Assembly: GCF_003253565.1 (NCBI RefSeq)
Contig: NZ_QKUF01000026.1
Span: forward strand, 1-64,000
Direction of reading: 5' to 3'
Origin: Thermosporothrix hazakensis
GTDB taxonomy: Bacteria > Chloroflexota > Ktedonobacteria > Ktedonobacterales > Ktedonobacteraceae
Length of the DNA stretch: 64,000 nt
Shown: in pieces, positions 17,167-25,236 of the stretch
Layout of the letters: every line of letters begins with the position of its first letter
Numbering within the stretch: position 1 is the first letter of the stretch
Notes under the pieces: model-generated
What the model saw: only the letters and a program-made list of their open reading frames with translations
The model's database searches: none
Told to the model about the DNA's origin: nothing
Program-made: the position numbers and the translations under genes

Positions 17167-18399
17167 CTACTTTTTGAACAATCCTGAATATTGGCAGAAT
17201 AAAAGCTGCACTCCTAATTCGGCCACCTCTTCGCTATGACGACCGTAGGGAGTCTCTTTTGCGTTCTCATAGGTACGGGTAAGTACAGGTAGATGCACAA
17301 ACGAGTGCATTTTTTTCATATCTTGTAAAGCTTGAAGTGCCATTTCTATAGCAATCTCTTGGTAGCCCATCGCTTGATAGGCTTGTAGCCTAATGAGCGT
17401 CATGTTGAGACTTTCGTAAGCATAAAATCTTTTCCGATTTGGATGAGAAAGCTTTTCCATCTCATCTGCAATCTCTATAGCGTTACGAGGTGATTTCAGT
17501 TTAGGTGTTTCAACGAAACCTTTTCCGAGATTTTGGAACAGAAAGAAGCGATCGTGTTCTAATGTATAAATGCCATTTTCAAGCCGCCCGCCATCTATAA
17601 AATGTTCCGATTGTTCTATCATTTTTATGGAGTGCTGTACATCTTTCTGGCCAGTTGCTTGTCTTGCACAAGCAAGACCATAAATGACTAGTATACGTCC
17701 TTTAATAGAAGTTGGTAGTGCTGCTGCTTTGGCTCCGTCGAGAGCCGCTTGCAAAAGAGGTGTCCCCTTTTTTAAATCCCATTTATCAAAGTAGAACTCT
17801 CCCTTACGGTACAAAGAGATGATTTCTAGGTCTTTAAGACCTTCTTCACGAGCGAGAAGGATAGCTTTATCTAGATGGTCTAAGGCAACAGATGATAGCC
17901 CTAATTCGTTAGCTAAATATGCCCGTCGAATGTGACAAGCGCACAGCAGCTTTTTCATTTTCTCTTTTTCTGGTGATGATGTGTACAAAACATTATTGTG
18001 AAGACTTTGAATTTTGTTCGCCAGATCCTTCATTGCCCGATGCGGCTCTTTCGGTCCCTGTTCCCAATATGATAGCAGAGCTTTTTCAACGATCTTAGCG
18101 CTTATCTTTTTAGAATTGGTAGGAGGTGTTTCATCCAATGCACCCACAGAGAGGTCAAGACCCAACAACATTGGAGGTATATTAAGAATCTCCGCAAGTA
18201 CCGCTCGTCTTCTCATGTCCTTTGGTACTATCCCTTCTTCGATGCAATAAATGGTGTTAACGTCAACTGACTTACCACGTAACGCTTCACCATATAATTT
18301 AGCTACTATTTCTACACTCCAACCTTTTTCTATTCGTGCAGCTCTTATTATTTTCCCTATCTCTTTATTAGAGAGGGAACTTTCTTGAGAAAGCAACAC
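17167..18399 (-). CDS. XRE-family HTH regulator with TPR-like domain (copy B)
   Basis: 410 aa. An XRE-type HTH covers about residues 12-75 (IGKIIRAARIEKGWSVEIVA, then IYCIEEGIVPKDMRRRAVLAEIL), followed by a long alpha-helical region with TPR-like pairs such as LGLSSVALDHLDKAILLARE. This architecture resembles cytosolic peptide- or state-sensing regulators (RRNPP-like or actinobacterial XRE-TPR), but no signal gene is recognised. It starts at GTG 18399 with GGGGG upstream. It is divergent from the 112-aa gene at 18606 and upstream of decayed copy A on the same strand. Confidence 0.8.
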   Translation of the reverse strand: MLLSQESSLSNKEIGKIIRAARIEKGWSVEIVAKLYGEALRGKSVDVNTIYCIEEGIVPKDMRRRAVLAEILNIPPMLLGLDLSVGALDETPPTNSKKISAKIVEKALLSYWEQGPKEPHRAMKDLANKIQSLHNNVLYTSSPEKEKMKKLLCACHIRRAYLANELGLSSVALDHLDKAILLAREEGLKDLEIISLYRKGEFYFDKWDLKKGTPLLQAALDGAKAAALPTSIKGRILVIYGLACARQATGQKDVQHSIKMIEQSEHFIDGGRLENGIYTLEHDRFFLFQNLGKGFVETPKLKSPRNAIEIADEMEKLSHPNRKRFYAYESLNMTLIRLQAYQAMGYQEIAIEMALQALQDMKKMHSFVHLPVLTRTYENAKETPYGRHSEEVAELGVQLLFCQYSGLFKK

Positions 18400-18539
18400 T
18401 TTTCAACCCCCTTGTTGTCTTATTCGGTAATAAGTATAGCGTTGCTTTCTTTTTTTGTAAATTCCAAAAAACCGGTTGATTACATTCCGTTTTTGGAATT
18501 ATCCTCATGTCCTTGATTTACAATACTATTTGCAGTAGA

Positions 18540-18568
18540 CCGACATATAAACACTTGCTTGCTATACA
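18540..18568 (+). promoter_or_regulatory. Promoter of 112-aa gene copy 1, conserved in copy 2
   Basis: -35-like CCGACA (18540-18545), 17-bp spacer, -10 TATACA (18563-18568). The same layout occurs at 20404-20432 within a duplicated block. The -35 is weak, which fits a regulated promoter beside a divergent regulator gene. Confidence 0.45.
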
Positions 18569-18605
18569 TCATGAAACATTGCAACGCTGATTTCAAGGGG
18601 GGCTC

Positions 18606-18944
18606 ATGGCAAACATGTTAAGAACGATATTCTTGAGGGAAGATCTAAAGCCGCTAGAAGAGCGATTCCTGCTCTTTCTGGGATGCCGCTTAGATGGATG
18701 CCCCGGTGAAGGAAAATCCGTTGTTCATTTGCCGCAAGAAGCTACCCGGCTTTCCGAAAGCAGAACCCCGATGAAAGACTTGCGGCTTGTGTACTTTCCC
18801 CTCAGCAACGTCACCATAAAAGAGATATACAATGTTTATTGCCAGCTCAGCAAGATCATGATCTCTCCTCGTGATCTTACCGCTTACAGAATATTGATAG
18901 ATGAATGGCAGAAAGAAAGCCCGATGGAGGACACGTATAGATAG
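18606..18944 (+). CDS. Unknown 112-aa cassette protein, copy 1
   Basis: I do not recognise this family. The first 38 residues are nearly identical to copy 2 at 20472 (MANMLRTIFLREDLKPLEER, then FLLFLGCRLDGCPGEGKS), after which the two diverge strongly. It is acidic-basic mixed with no signal peptide or TM helix. A G-run Shine-Dalgarno (six G) precedes the ATG. A relic of the next gene's start (ATAGATAGCGAA in place of ATGGATAGCGAA) overlaps the end, so the downstream operon seen at copy 2 was lost here. It is divergent from XRE copy B. Confidence 0.7.
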   Translation: MANMLRTIFLREDLKPLEERFLLFLGCRLDGCPGEGKSVVHLPQEATRLSESRTPMKDLRLVYFPLSNVTIKEIYNVYCQLSKIMISPRDLTAYRILIDEWQKESPMEDTYR

Positions 18945-18994
18945 CGAAGGAGCCAACCTGAGACACCCATTCTCCGCGATCAGGCCCAGTATAG

Positions 18995-19020
18995 AGGGAG
19001 TAGTTTTTCTGCTACTCCCT
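18995..19020. terminator. Bidirectional terminator between 112-aa copy 1 and XRE copy C
   Basis: Perfect 9-bp arms AGGGAGTAG (18995-19003) and CTACTCCCT (19012-19020) between convergent genes. Confidence 0.7.
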
Positions 19021-19026
19021 TGTCTC

Positions 19027-20262
19027 CTAGAATATGTCTACAAGTTCATTAAAGAGGATCAAAACTCCTAACTCAGCTACGGCCTCGCTGTTCCCATAAG
19101 AAGATTCTTTAAGCTTTTCATACAACACCTTCATAGTGGGGAGATGAACGAAGGTTCGCATATTAAACATATTATTTACAGCCTCTTTAGCTGTCTCTGT
19201 GGCTACTTCATAATAGCCCTGTGAGAAAAAGGCTTGTGATCTTAACAGATTACAGTTCAGTACGACATACTGATTAAATCGCTTCTTGTCTGGATGTTTT
19301 TCTTCCTCTAACTCATCTGCTATTTCAAGCGTCTGATGGGCATTCTGAAGATTTTTGACCGGGGCTTCAATAGCTCCTTTCCCTTGCATTTGTAGATAAA
19401 AGCTACGGGTATTAGCAAGAGTGTAAAGCGCCGCCGTTTCCAGTGGCCCTTGATCCTCTCGAACAAGCATTTCACTCTTATCAATAAACTTTCTCCCCTG
19501 CTTGTAGCCTTCCTGAGTTCGAGCAATGCGGACCTGGGCAAGCCCATACAAAGCCATTATACGGCCTATCACGTGTGGAGGAAGAGGAGTGGAAAGAGCC
19601 TTATTATATGCTGCTCCCAGGTATTGGCAAGCAGGTTTGAGGTCACGTCTATCGAAAAGATATTCTCCCTTTCTATACAATGCGATTGTTTCCAGATCGT
19701 CAAGCTCCTCATCTTTTGCCAGACGAACAACTTTTGAGAGGTGGTCAAGCGCCTTATTGTGATACCCCAGTTCACCACAGATATAAGCTACTCTCATATG
19801 GCATGAACATAACAATTTTTTGGCATACTCTTTTTGTGGACTGGTCATGTACAAGACATTGCGATGGAGCAACTCTATCTTTCCAGACAGATCTTTTAGC
19901 GCTTTGTGAGGGTCTTTTGCCCCTTGTTCCCAGTAAACCATTAACAATTTTTCAATTCCATTGAGGTTAACCTTCTTTGTGGGGCTTATCAGCATCTCAT
20001 CTTGCAAACCAGAAAGCCCGAGCGCTGCGGGTGGGATGTCAAGAAGCCTTGCTAAAACTGCACGTCTTTTCATATCTTGTGGTATTTCCCCCTTTTCTAT
20101 CTGGTAAATTGCATCAGAAGAAACGGGCTTTCCTTTGATCGCCGTTCCGTAAAGTTTCCCTAAAAATTCCGCACTCCATTTCTTGCCTTTACGTGCCTTC
20201 TTGATAATTTCACCTATCTCCTCACGGTTTGAAATAGGATTTTCTGGAGAATGCAATGCCAT
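19027..20262 (-). CDS. XRE-family HTH regulator with TPR-like domain (copy C)
   Basis: 411 aa, clear paralogue of copy B over its whole length. The HTH is at about residues 15-75 (IGEIIKKARKGKKWSAEFLG, then IYQIEKGEIPQDMKRRAVLARLL), followed by TPR-like helices (LGYHNKALDHLSKVVRLAKD). ATG 20262 is favoured because AGGTGG is about 6 bases upstream; ATG 20265 and TTG 20268 are in frame. It diverges from the 112-aa gene copy 2 and its operon, with about 200 bases between them, so it is the natural candidate regulator of that operon. Confidence 0.8.
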   Translation of the reverse strand: MALHSPENPISNREEIGEIIKKARKGKKWSAEFLGKLYGTAIKGKPVSSDAIYQIEKGEIPQDMKRRAVLARLLDIPPAALGLSGLQDEMLISPTKKVNLNGIEKLLMVYWEQGAKDPHKALKDLSGKIELLHRNVLYMTSPQKEYAKKLLCSCHMRVAYICGELGYHNKALDHLSKVVRLAKDEELDDLETIALYRKGEYLFDRRDLKPACQYLGAAYNKALSTPLPPHVIGRIMALYGLAQVRIARTQEGYKQGRKFIDKSEMLVREDQGPLETAALYTLANTRSFYLQMQGKGAIEAPVKNLQNAHQTLEIADELEEEKHPDKKRFNQYVVLNCNLLRSQAFFSQGYYEVATETAKEAVNNMFNMRTFVHLPTMKVLYEKLKESSYGNSEAVAELGVLILFNELVDIF

Positions 20263-20380
20263 CATCAACCACCTTGTTGACTATTTTTATCTCAATTATA
20301 GCGTTGCACGTTTATCTTGTAAATCCGAGGAGATATCATATTTACATCCCTATTAACTCGGTTTTTAAAATAGGGTCTGT

Positions 20381-20565
20381 TTTACAATACTATTTGCAGT
20401 AGACCGACATATAAATGCTTGCTTGATATACATTATGAAACATTGCAACGCTGATTTCAAGGGGGGGGCTCATGGCAAACATGTTAAGAACGATATTCTT
20501 GAGGGAAGATCTAAAGCCGCTAGAAGAGCAATTCCTGCTCTTTCTGGGATGCCGCTTAGATGGTT
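20381..20565. repeat. Duplicated promoter/5'-gene block (partner at about 18519-18700)
   Basis: From TTTACAATACTATTTGCAG through the promoter, ribosome site and first 38 codons of the 112-aa gene, the two copies differ at only a few positions. The ribosome-site G-run is six G in copy 1 and eight in copy 2. Identity falls off sharply after the conserved N-terminal codons. Confidence 0.75.
20404..20432 (+). promoter_or_regulatory. Promoter of the 112-aa copy 2 operon
   Basis: CCGACA (20404-20409), 17 bp, TATACA (20427-20432), identical in layout to the copy at 18540. Confidence 0.45.
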
Positions 20566-20810
20566 GTCCTGGCGAGGGGAAAAGTATCGTTATCCTACCA
20601 ATCGATGCCGAAAGAGTGCCGAAAGAACGCACCCCATTGAAAGAACTAAGGGAGATTATATTCCCTGACCATCATGTGATTATACGTGAATCACATGAAT
20701 ACTATAGTAGATTAAGCAAGCTTATTATTTCATCAGTGGATATTATCGCGTACACGCTGTTAGTTGCAAACTGGGATAAAGACCTCCCTAAAAGGGGGCA
20801 CTATGGATAG
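20472..20810 (+). CDS. Unknown 112-aa cassette protein, copy 2, first gene of an overlapping operon
   Basis: Paralogue of 18606-18944 with the same first ~38 residues and a diverged remainder. No family recognised; cytoplasmic by appearance. The stop codon overlaps the next gene's ATG by 8 bases, so translation is probably coupled. This fixed N-terminus with a variable C-terminus is unusual for plain paralogues and suggests either conversion of the 5' half or different partners for the C-terminal half. Confidence 0.7.
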   Translation: MANMLRTIFLREDLKPLEEQFLLFLGCRLDGCPGEGKSIVILPIDAERVPKERTPLKELREIIFPDHHVIIRESHEYYSRLSKLIISSVDIIAYTLLVANWDKDLPKRGHYG

Positions 20811-21033
20811 CGAAGTAACCAGGTTAAAACAGCAGATTGAACAAGAATATCAAGCAATGAAGGAAGGGCTCACGGGGCTTTCCAGTGTCGCCCGACATCA
20901 AATCATCTACCAGCGCTATGAGAACATCTACCAGTATATGGCGAAGCTGGAAAAGCTGGTAGGGGAAGAACCGGCCCGCGTCGCTGTGGTGACGATAGCT
21001 GATCGGGTGATTGAAGGAAGGGGTGAAGTTTGA
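20803..21033 (+). CDS. Unknown 76-aa protein, coiled-coil-like
   Basis: Begins MDSEVTRLKQQIEQEYQAMK and is rich in heptad-like helix, so a coiled-coil or small helical bundle is likely. No family recognised. ATG 20803 overlaps the upstream stop by 8 bases, and its own stop overlaps the next start by 3 bases. A decayed copy of its first codons survives at 18937 after the other 112-aa gene. Confidence 0.6.
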   Translation: MDSEVTRLKQQIEQEYQAMKEGLTGLSSVARHQIIYQRYENIYQYMAKLEKLVGEEPARVAVVTIADRVIEGRGEV

Positions 21034-21284
21034 ACGGAATCAAGTCACAGAAACCACCCGGCTTTGATGAGCGAGGGCGTTGGCACCTGACACTCTCCGA
21101 TTGGGAGCTTGTCGCCATACAGGACGCGCTGTTCTGGCGGCTCTCCCTGCTTCAACAGCAGTATCCGAACCCGACAGAGGAACATCGGTACCTTGCCTAT
21201 CTGCTTGAAAGTGTTCGAAATCGGATTGGGCTACTTTTGCAGTTGTCTGGATTGACAGATCAGGAGAAAGATTTGTGGAAATGA
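21030..21284 (+). CDS. Unknown 84-aa protein
   Basis: Helical protein (LSDWELVAIQDALFWRLSLL) with no family I recognise. It starts at TTG 21030 within the previous gene's stop (TTGA) and GGAAGGGG lies upstream. Its stop overlaps the next gene. The overlapping layout on both sides supports it as a real gene despite its size. Confidence 0.55.
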   Translation: MNGIKSQKPPGFDERGRWHLTLSDWELVAIQDALFWRLSLLQQQYPNPTEEHRYLAYLLESVRNRIGLLLQLSGLTDQEKDLWK

Positions 21285-21829
21285 GGATACTCACCCAGGA
21301 AGAGCGTGAACAGGCAACGGCCCGCGCTCATCGGGCAATGCAACGACACTATCTGCTGTCTTGTACACGTTACGCGAATGCCATTTCGCGTGACGAGAGA
21401 GCTATGTGGGCACAGGAGGCAAAAGATGCATTATCCTACCTTCGTTATCACACCATCCCGGTACAGGGACAGGAGGGCTATCTGATGCCGCAGAACTTCA
21501 GGCCGTTTTACATCCCGGAGCAACACGTTATTCATCGTGTCTTCAGTTTTGACCTGACCAAAGAAAGGCCCGTTTTGCGAAAGCACCACATAAAGGTGAA
21601 ACCCTATAGGGAAAAAGGGCTCACCCCGGAGGGCACACCCACCTATGGCTATTTTTCCCTGTTCCTTCCACAGACGGTCCGGCTCGAACAGCACACGGAA
21701 GAGAAGGACGACGATATGTACTGTCAATTATGGGAAGGGGAAAAGAAGATAGGGACAATTGTCCGGCCATCGCGCTTTGTTGTCTTCCATCTGGTTTGGG
21801 AAAAAGAGGAGGTGCAAAATGAGGCATGA
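21275..21829 (+). CDS. Unknown 184-aa protein
   Basis: No family recognised. The N-terminal third is helical and basic, the rest is rich in Tyr, Phe and Pro (NFRPFYIPEQHVIHRVFSFD). No TM helix. GTG 21275 has AGGAG about 8 bases upstream; ATG 21281, which overlaps the previous stop as ATGA, is the alternative. It sits fourth in the overlapping operon. Confidence 0.55.
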   Translation: MEMRILTQEEREQATARAHRAMQRHYLLSCTRYANAISRDERAMWAQEAKDALSYLRYHTIPVQGQEGYLMPQNFRPFYIPEQHVIHRVFSFDLTKERPVLRKHHIKVKPYREKGLTPEGTPTYGYFSLFLPQTVRLEQHTEEKDDDMYCQLWEGEKKIGTIVRPSRFVVFHLVWEKEEVQNEA

Positions 21830-22268
21830 ATCCCCCATGAACCCGGTTCCACTCCGATCTGATGCCCGTGACACGGCTCTCTATCCACCAGAAAAGCTAG
21901 TGGATAGGAAAGCGAGAACCCGCACCGTGCCCGGTATGTTTATCGGGGTGATCGAATATCTCCGTCATGCCGGCTGTGAGGTGACACCCAGTGCCGACAG
22001 GGAGCAAATGACGCTGGTCTATCCAGAGGGAACCATCAGCCAGTATCAGGGCGTCCCCATGACATCGCCTGAATACAAGATCACATTGCCCAACGGCGAT
22101 GTGTTGACAGAGGCATATCAGAGATGTGGGTTGGTCTACCTCTATATGGATGAGGAGAAGTTGGAGGACTTCCTGAACAGACATCCAGATATACAACGAC
22201 TGGACGCCGAGGAGCGAAGAAAGTGGGGGAAGGAGCGAAAACCCGAGAAGAAAACTCCCTCTTTTTAA
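21819..22268 (+). CDS. Unknown 149-aa protein, last gene of the overlapping operon
   Basis: No family recognised. Mixed alpha/beta composition with a very basic end (RRKWGKERKPEKKTPSF). AGGAGG is just upstream of ATG 21819, which overlaps the previous stop. The terminator at 22288 ends the operon, defining it as 20472-22268 with five genes. Confidence 0.6.
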   Translation: MRHESPMNPVPLRSDARDTALYPPEKLVDRKARTRTVPGMFIGVIEYLRHAGCEVTPSADREQMTLVYPEGTISQYQGVPMTSPEYKITLPNGDVLTEAYQRCGLVYLYMDEEKLEDFLNRHPDIQRLDAEERRKWGKERKPEKKTPSF

Positions 22269-22287
22269 CTGTCGGGCTATCCGGTGG

Positions 22288-22334
22288 AAGCCCCGGGAGA
22301 CTCCTCCCTCTGCCTCTTCCCGGGGCTTCTTTTC
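22288..22334 (+). terminator. Terminator of the overlapping operon
   Basis: Perfect 10-bp arms AAGCCCCGGG (22288-22297) and CCCGGGGCTT (22319-22328) with a 21-nt loop, then CTTTT. Confidence 0.75.
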
Positions 22335-22427
22335 AGACCAACTCGGATATCCTTTACACTGCCTTTTGCTGGCAAGCCCGTATGAGCGACCCTATCAACC
22401 CCCTGCGGGCTTGCTTTTCAAAATAAG

Positions 22428-22631
22428 TTACTGCTTGCTACCCGGTTTGTTGCTTGTTCGGTCTAGATAGTCCTGAAGGGCGGCACGACTTACCCGCCAC
22501 TCTTTATTGTTTATTTTGTGAGCTGTTATTGTACCTTGTCTGAGCATTTTTTGTACAGCTTTCTTGTTGAGTCGTAGAATGTCACATAAATCCTCAACGG
22601 TTAACATTGGCTCTGGCTTTTCCGGTTCCAC
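22428..22631 (-). CDS. Small HTH protein, excisionase-like (HTH_17)
   Basis: 67 aa. MLTVEDLCDILRLNKKAVQK followed by MLRQGTITAHKINNKEWRVSRAALQDYL is the classic excisionase/MerR-like HTH_17 pattern. Such proteins act in excision or as small repressors. It begins at GTG 22631 (GGAAGGGGG upstream), with ATG 22607 as an alternative. It faces away from the genes at 22914, with tandem direct repeats in between, so it may control them. No integrase is visible in the window. Confidence 0.75.
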   Translation of the reverse strand: MEPEKPEPMLTVEDLCDILRLNKKAVQKMLRQGTITAHKINNKEWRVSRAALQDYLDRTSNKPGSKQ

Positions 22632-22702
22632 CTTTGGTACCCCCTTCCTTTTTTACTATTGTAAGTCTTCTCCTTTTAAAGATCAACAAAACGAACCCCA
22701 AA

Positions 22703-22722
22703 ATAACTTAAGATAACTTAAA
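22703..22722. promoter_or_regulatory. Tandem 10-bp direct repeats, candidate operator
   Basis: ATAACTTAAG (22703-22712) and ATAACTTAAA (22713-22722) lie head to tail, one helical turn apart, immediately upstream of a -35 box. This suits cooperative binding by a small HTH protein, possibly the divergent gene at 22428. Confidence 0.5.
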
Positions 22723-22725
22723 GGG

Positions 22726-22754
22726 TTGAAAAATAACCAGAAAGATCTTATACT
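22726..22754 (+). promoter_or_regulatory. Sigma70-type promoter for the 22914 gene pair
   Basis: -35 TTGAAA (22726-22731), 17-bp spacer, -10 TATACT (22749-22754). Confidence 0.65.
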
Positions 22755-22799
22755 GTCTGTAGAACTTGCAGAAAGAGGAGGTAAGAGCAAGACAAGAGC

Positions 22800-22828
22800 A
22801 AAAAAAACCGCCTGCTGTCACAGGCGGT
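22800..22828 (-). terminator. Terminator reading on the minus strand, inside a plus-strand leader
   Basis: ACCGCCTG (22807-22814) and CAGGCGGT (22821-22828) with an 8-base A-run on the left, which is a T-run only for minus-strand transcription. No minus-strand gene lies just to its right, so it may block antisense or incoming transcription toward the small HTH gene. Confidence 0.6.
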
Positions 22829-22913
22829 TGACAGAAGAGTGGTAAAAAAACGTACTAAAGCCTCTTCCAGTGCTATCGTAGCACGTGGCGGGGGCAGTTG
22901 GCAAGGAGGAGCA

Positions 22914-23351
22914 ATGATGCTGAAACACGCAAGGTTGGTAGCGATGGAGCCATTTAAAACGGTTATCGGGTATTCAACGATTGTATCCGGCAGTGACGCA
23001 TTCCAGGGTGGTTACCGCGTCGGTGCGGCTTACTACAACCGTCATTTTCGCGGTAAGCCAATGGACGCAGAGGAAACACACGCGTTTCTGTTGGAACGCA
23101 TGATTTCACAGATAGAAACACGTGATAATCGATTCCAGGAATGGAATTTCGGCTTTCTCCTGGGATTTTCACACGCGATTGTAGCGAGTGAGGATGCGAC
23201 GAAGCGGCTGCTTGAGGTATCAATTTACTTTGACCCTCAGGAATATAACCTGAAAGCTTGCCTGCTTCACTATCGGCACGTTTGGGCTCAACTTCATGAT
23301 TGTCAGATATGCCGGTCATGTGGAAAGAAGGAAGCGAGAGGGGAGAAATGA
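22914..23351 (+). CDS. Unknown 145-aa protein with a C-terminal CxxC pair
   Basis: No family recognised. It contains FQGGYRVGAAYYNRHFRGKP and a related NFGFLLGFSHA segment, and ends with CQICRSCGKK, which looks like a small metal knuckle. AAGGAGG precedes ATG 22914 and ATG 22917; a longer frame to GTG 22839 is less likely. Its stop overlaps the next start as ATGA. Confidence 0.6.
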   Translation: MMLKHARLVAMEPFKTVIGYSTIVSGSDAFQGGYRVGAAYYNRHFRGKPMDAEETHAFLLERMISQIETRDNRFQEWNFGFLLGFSHAIVASEDATKRLLEVSIYFDPQEYNLKACLLHYRHVWAQLHDCQICRSCGKKEARGEK

Positions 23352-23650
23352 AGTTACGACATGGCGGGTTCACTTTGGTGCAGAAACCAAACGGAGACAT
23401 GGCTATCGCTGCTCTCATTCGGGATGAGCATGATCAAGTGGTAGCAATCTTGTTTGAGCCCTCTTTAGCGGAGGTAGTGGTGTTGGCCCCCCTTTTCCGG
23501 GAAGCAGCAGCTCTTATCGAGAGCCTCGTGCAGGCCGGAAAGCTCACCCCACACCTGGAGGGGCGGGCAAAAGAAATCGTTTCCCGGCTAGCGATTGCCA
23601 GACAATTCTACACCGAGCCACCACAGGCGACCACACCTGCGCAAGAATAG
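23348..23650 (+). CDS. Unknown 100-aa protein
   Basis: No family recognised. It begins MKLRHGGFTLVQKPNGDMAI and continues with a beta-rich half and then a helical half (LAPLFREAAALIESLVQAGK). GAGGGGAGA lies upstream of ATG 23348, which overlaps the previous stop by four bases, so the two genes are an operon. A hairpin follows. Confidence 0.6.
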   Translation: MKLRHGGFTLVQKPNGDMAIAALIRDEHDQVVAILFEPSLAEVVVLAPLFREAAALIESLVQAGKLTPHLEGRAKEIVSRLAIARQFYTEPPQATTPAQE

Positions 23651-23657
23651 ACGTATC

Positions 23658-23678
23658 AGGGCCGGGATTGCCGGCCCT
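23658..23678 (+). terminator. Hairpin after the 22914-23650 gene pair
   Basis: AGGGCCGG (23658-23665) and CCGGCCCT (23671-23678), loop of 5; no T-run. Confidence 0.5.
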
Positions 23679-23817
23679 ACCGTAGAAGTGGCCGGGTACG
23701 TTCGGATTTCAAAGAGCGAACATGAATATAACCAAATTGAACAAAGGACTCTATACAGCCGTGCTGAAAATGCCGAGCCGGGAAAGGCCGGGCTGCGCCG
23801 ACCCTCCCTTTTTCTGC

Positions 23818-25236
23818 TTAACCGGCAGCGGGTCCCCCCTCAAGCCCGGGCTTTGTCATACTGGCAGGATCAAGAATGCGGTTCAGTTCTTCCTCTGAGA
23901 GATCGGTCTTCTCGCGTGCAACCTCACGGATCGTCTTGCCAGTACGGAAAGCCTCTTTCGAGATTGCTGCCGCCGCATCATAGCCAATGACAGGGGCCAG
24001 AGATGTACAGATCGCCAGACCTTTCTCGACCATTTCTGGTCCCTTGCTGGTTGCCTTCAGTCCCTTGACGCACTGCTCGGTGAAGTTCCGCACAGCAGCA
24101 GCAAGCAGGCTGATCGATTGCAGCAGGTTGTAGGCTGCAACCGGGAGCATCACATTCAACTCGAAATTTCCCGATTGCCCGGCAACAGTAATAGTTGTAT
24201 GGTTACCAATCACCTGAGCGCAGACCATACAGAGCGACTCGGCAATGACCGGATTGACTTTCCCGGGCATAATCGAGCTTCCAGGCTGCACAGCAGGAAT
24301 TTCCAGCTCACCGAAGCCTGCACGGGGCCCGGAACCAAGCCAGCGAATATCATTGGCAATCTTCATCAGGCTGACTGCCAGCGTGTTCAGCGCGCCGCTG
24401 GCCTCTACCACACCATCGATCGTGCTCTGCGCCTGAAAATGGTTGCTGGTCTCGCGAATCTCGACACCATTCATCTCGCTCAAGCGCCTGCATACGCGAG
24501 CCGAGAACTCTGGATGGGTGTTGACTCCGGTGCCAACTGCCGTCCCGCCAAGCGCAATCTCAGAGAGTTCTTGCTGTGCATGGCGCAAGCGGGCAATACC
24601 ACGCTCTGCCTGTCCCGCATAGCCCAGAAACTCCTGGCCCAGACGAATCGGGGTAGCGTCCTGCAAATGGGTGCGCCCGGTCTTGACCACATCCATAAAC
24701 GCATCAGCTTTTTCCTGCATTGCCGCTTTCAATTCCTCCAGGGCAGGAATAAGCTGTTGCTCAATGCTCACCAGAGCAGAGACATGAATAGAAGAGGGGA
24801 TAACATCATTTGAGGACTGGCCGAAGTTCACATGATCGTTTGGGTGTACTTTGCGTGACCCACGAGAGCCGCCGAGAAGCTCGCTGGCCCGATTCGCGAT
24901 CACCTCATTTGCATTCATATTGGTCGAAGTACCGGAACCGGTCTGGAAAATATCAACGACAAAATGTTCGTCAAACTTGCCGTCAATCACTTCTTGCGCG
25001 GCCTTGACAATAGCCTCCGCGATCTGGTGATCAACGGTTCCCAGTTCCGCATTTGTCTGTGCTGCCGCAAGTTTGATTTGCCCGATAGCGCGAATAAATT
25101 CCCGGGGGAAGCGCAGATCACTGATCGGGAAATTCAGCACAGCACGCTGCGTGCTTGCCCCATAATATGCATTGACAGGTACCTGCATCTCGCCCATAGA
25201 GTCGCGCTCGATGCGGGTCTGTTGAGTCTGTACCAT
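23818..25236 (-). CDS. fumC: Fumarate hydratase, class II
   Basis: 472 aa, normal length for FumC. It interconverts fumarate and malate in the TCA cycle as an oxygen-stable, iron-free homotetramer. Visible signatures are QTGSGTSTNMNANEV, the active-site segment KTGRTHLQDATP and the superfamily motif GSSIMPGKVNP with the catalytic serine loop. AGGAG lies about 10 bases upstream of ATG 25236. It stands alone; the gene to its right is divergent. Aspartase shares the fold, but the GSSIMPGKVNP context and length fit fumarase better. Confidence 0.95.
   Translation of the reverse strand: MVQTQQTRIERDSMGEMQVPVNAYYGASTQRAVLNFPISDLRFPREFIRAIGQIKLAAAQTNAELGTVDHQIAEAIVKAAQEVIDGKFDEHFVVDIFQTGSGTSTNMNANEVIANRASELLGGSRGSRKVHPNDHVNFGQSSNDVIPSSIHVSALVSIEQQLIPALEELKAAMQEKADAFMDVVKTGRTHLQDATPIRLGQEFLGYAGQAERGIARLRHAQQELSEIALGGTAVGTGVNTHPEFSARVCRRLSEMNGVEIRETSNHFQAQSTIDGVVEASGALNTLAVSLMKIANDIRWLGSGPRAGFGELEIPAVQPGSSIMPGKVNPVIAESLCMVCAQVIGNHTTITVAGQSGNFELNVMLPVAAYNLLQSISLLAAAVRNFTEQCVKGLKATSKGPEMVEKGLAICTSLAPVIGYDAAAAISKEAFRTGKTIREVAREKTDLSEEELNRILDPASMTKPGLEGGPAAG

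Noticed and set aside
18687..18710. Walker-A-like GCPGEGKS in the 112-aa proteins
   Set aside because: It fits GxxxxGKS, but the protein is too short, no Walker B is seen and the context is not a beta strand-loop-helix; likely chance.
23595..23990. 131-codon frame entering fumC
   Set aside because: Overlaps a convergent, certain gene and has no domain.
24118..24813. 231-codon plus-strand frame inside fumC
   Set aside because: Antisense shadow.
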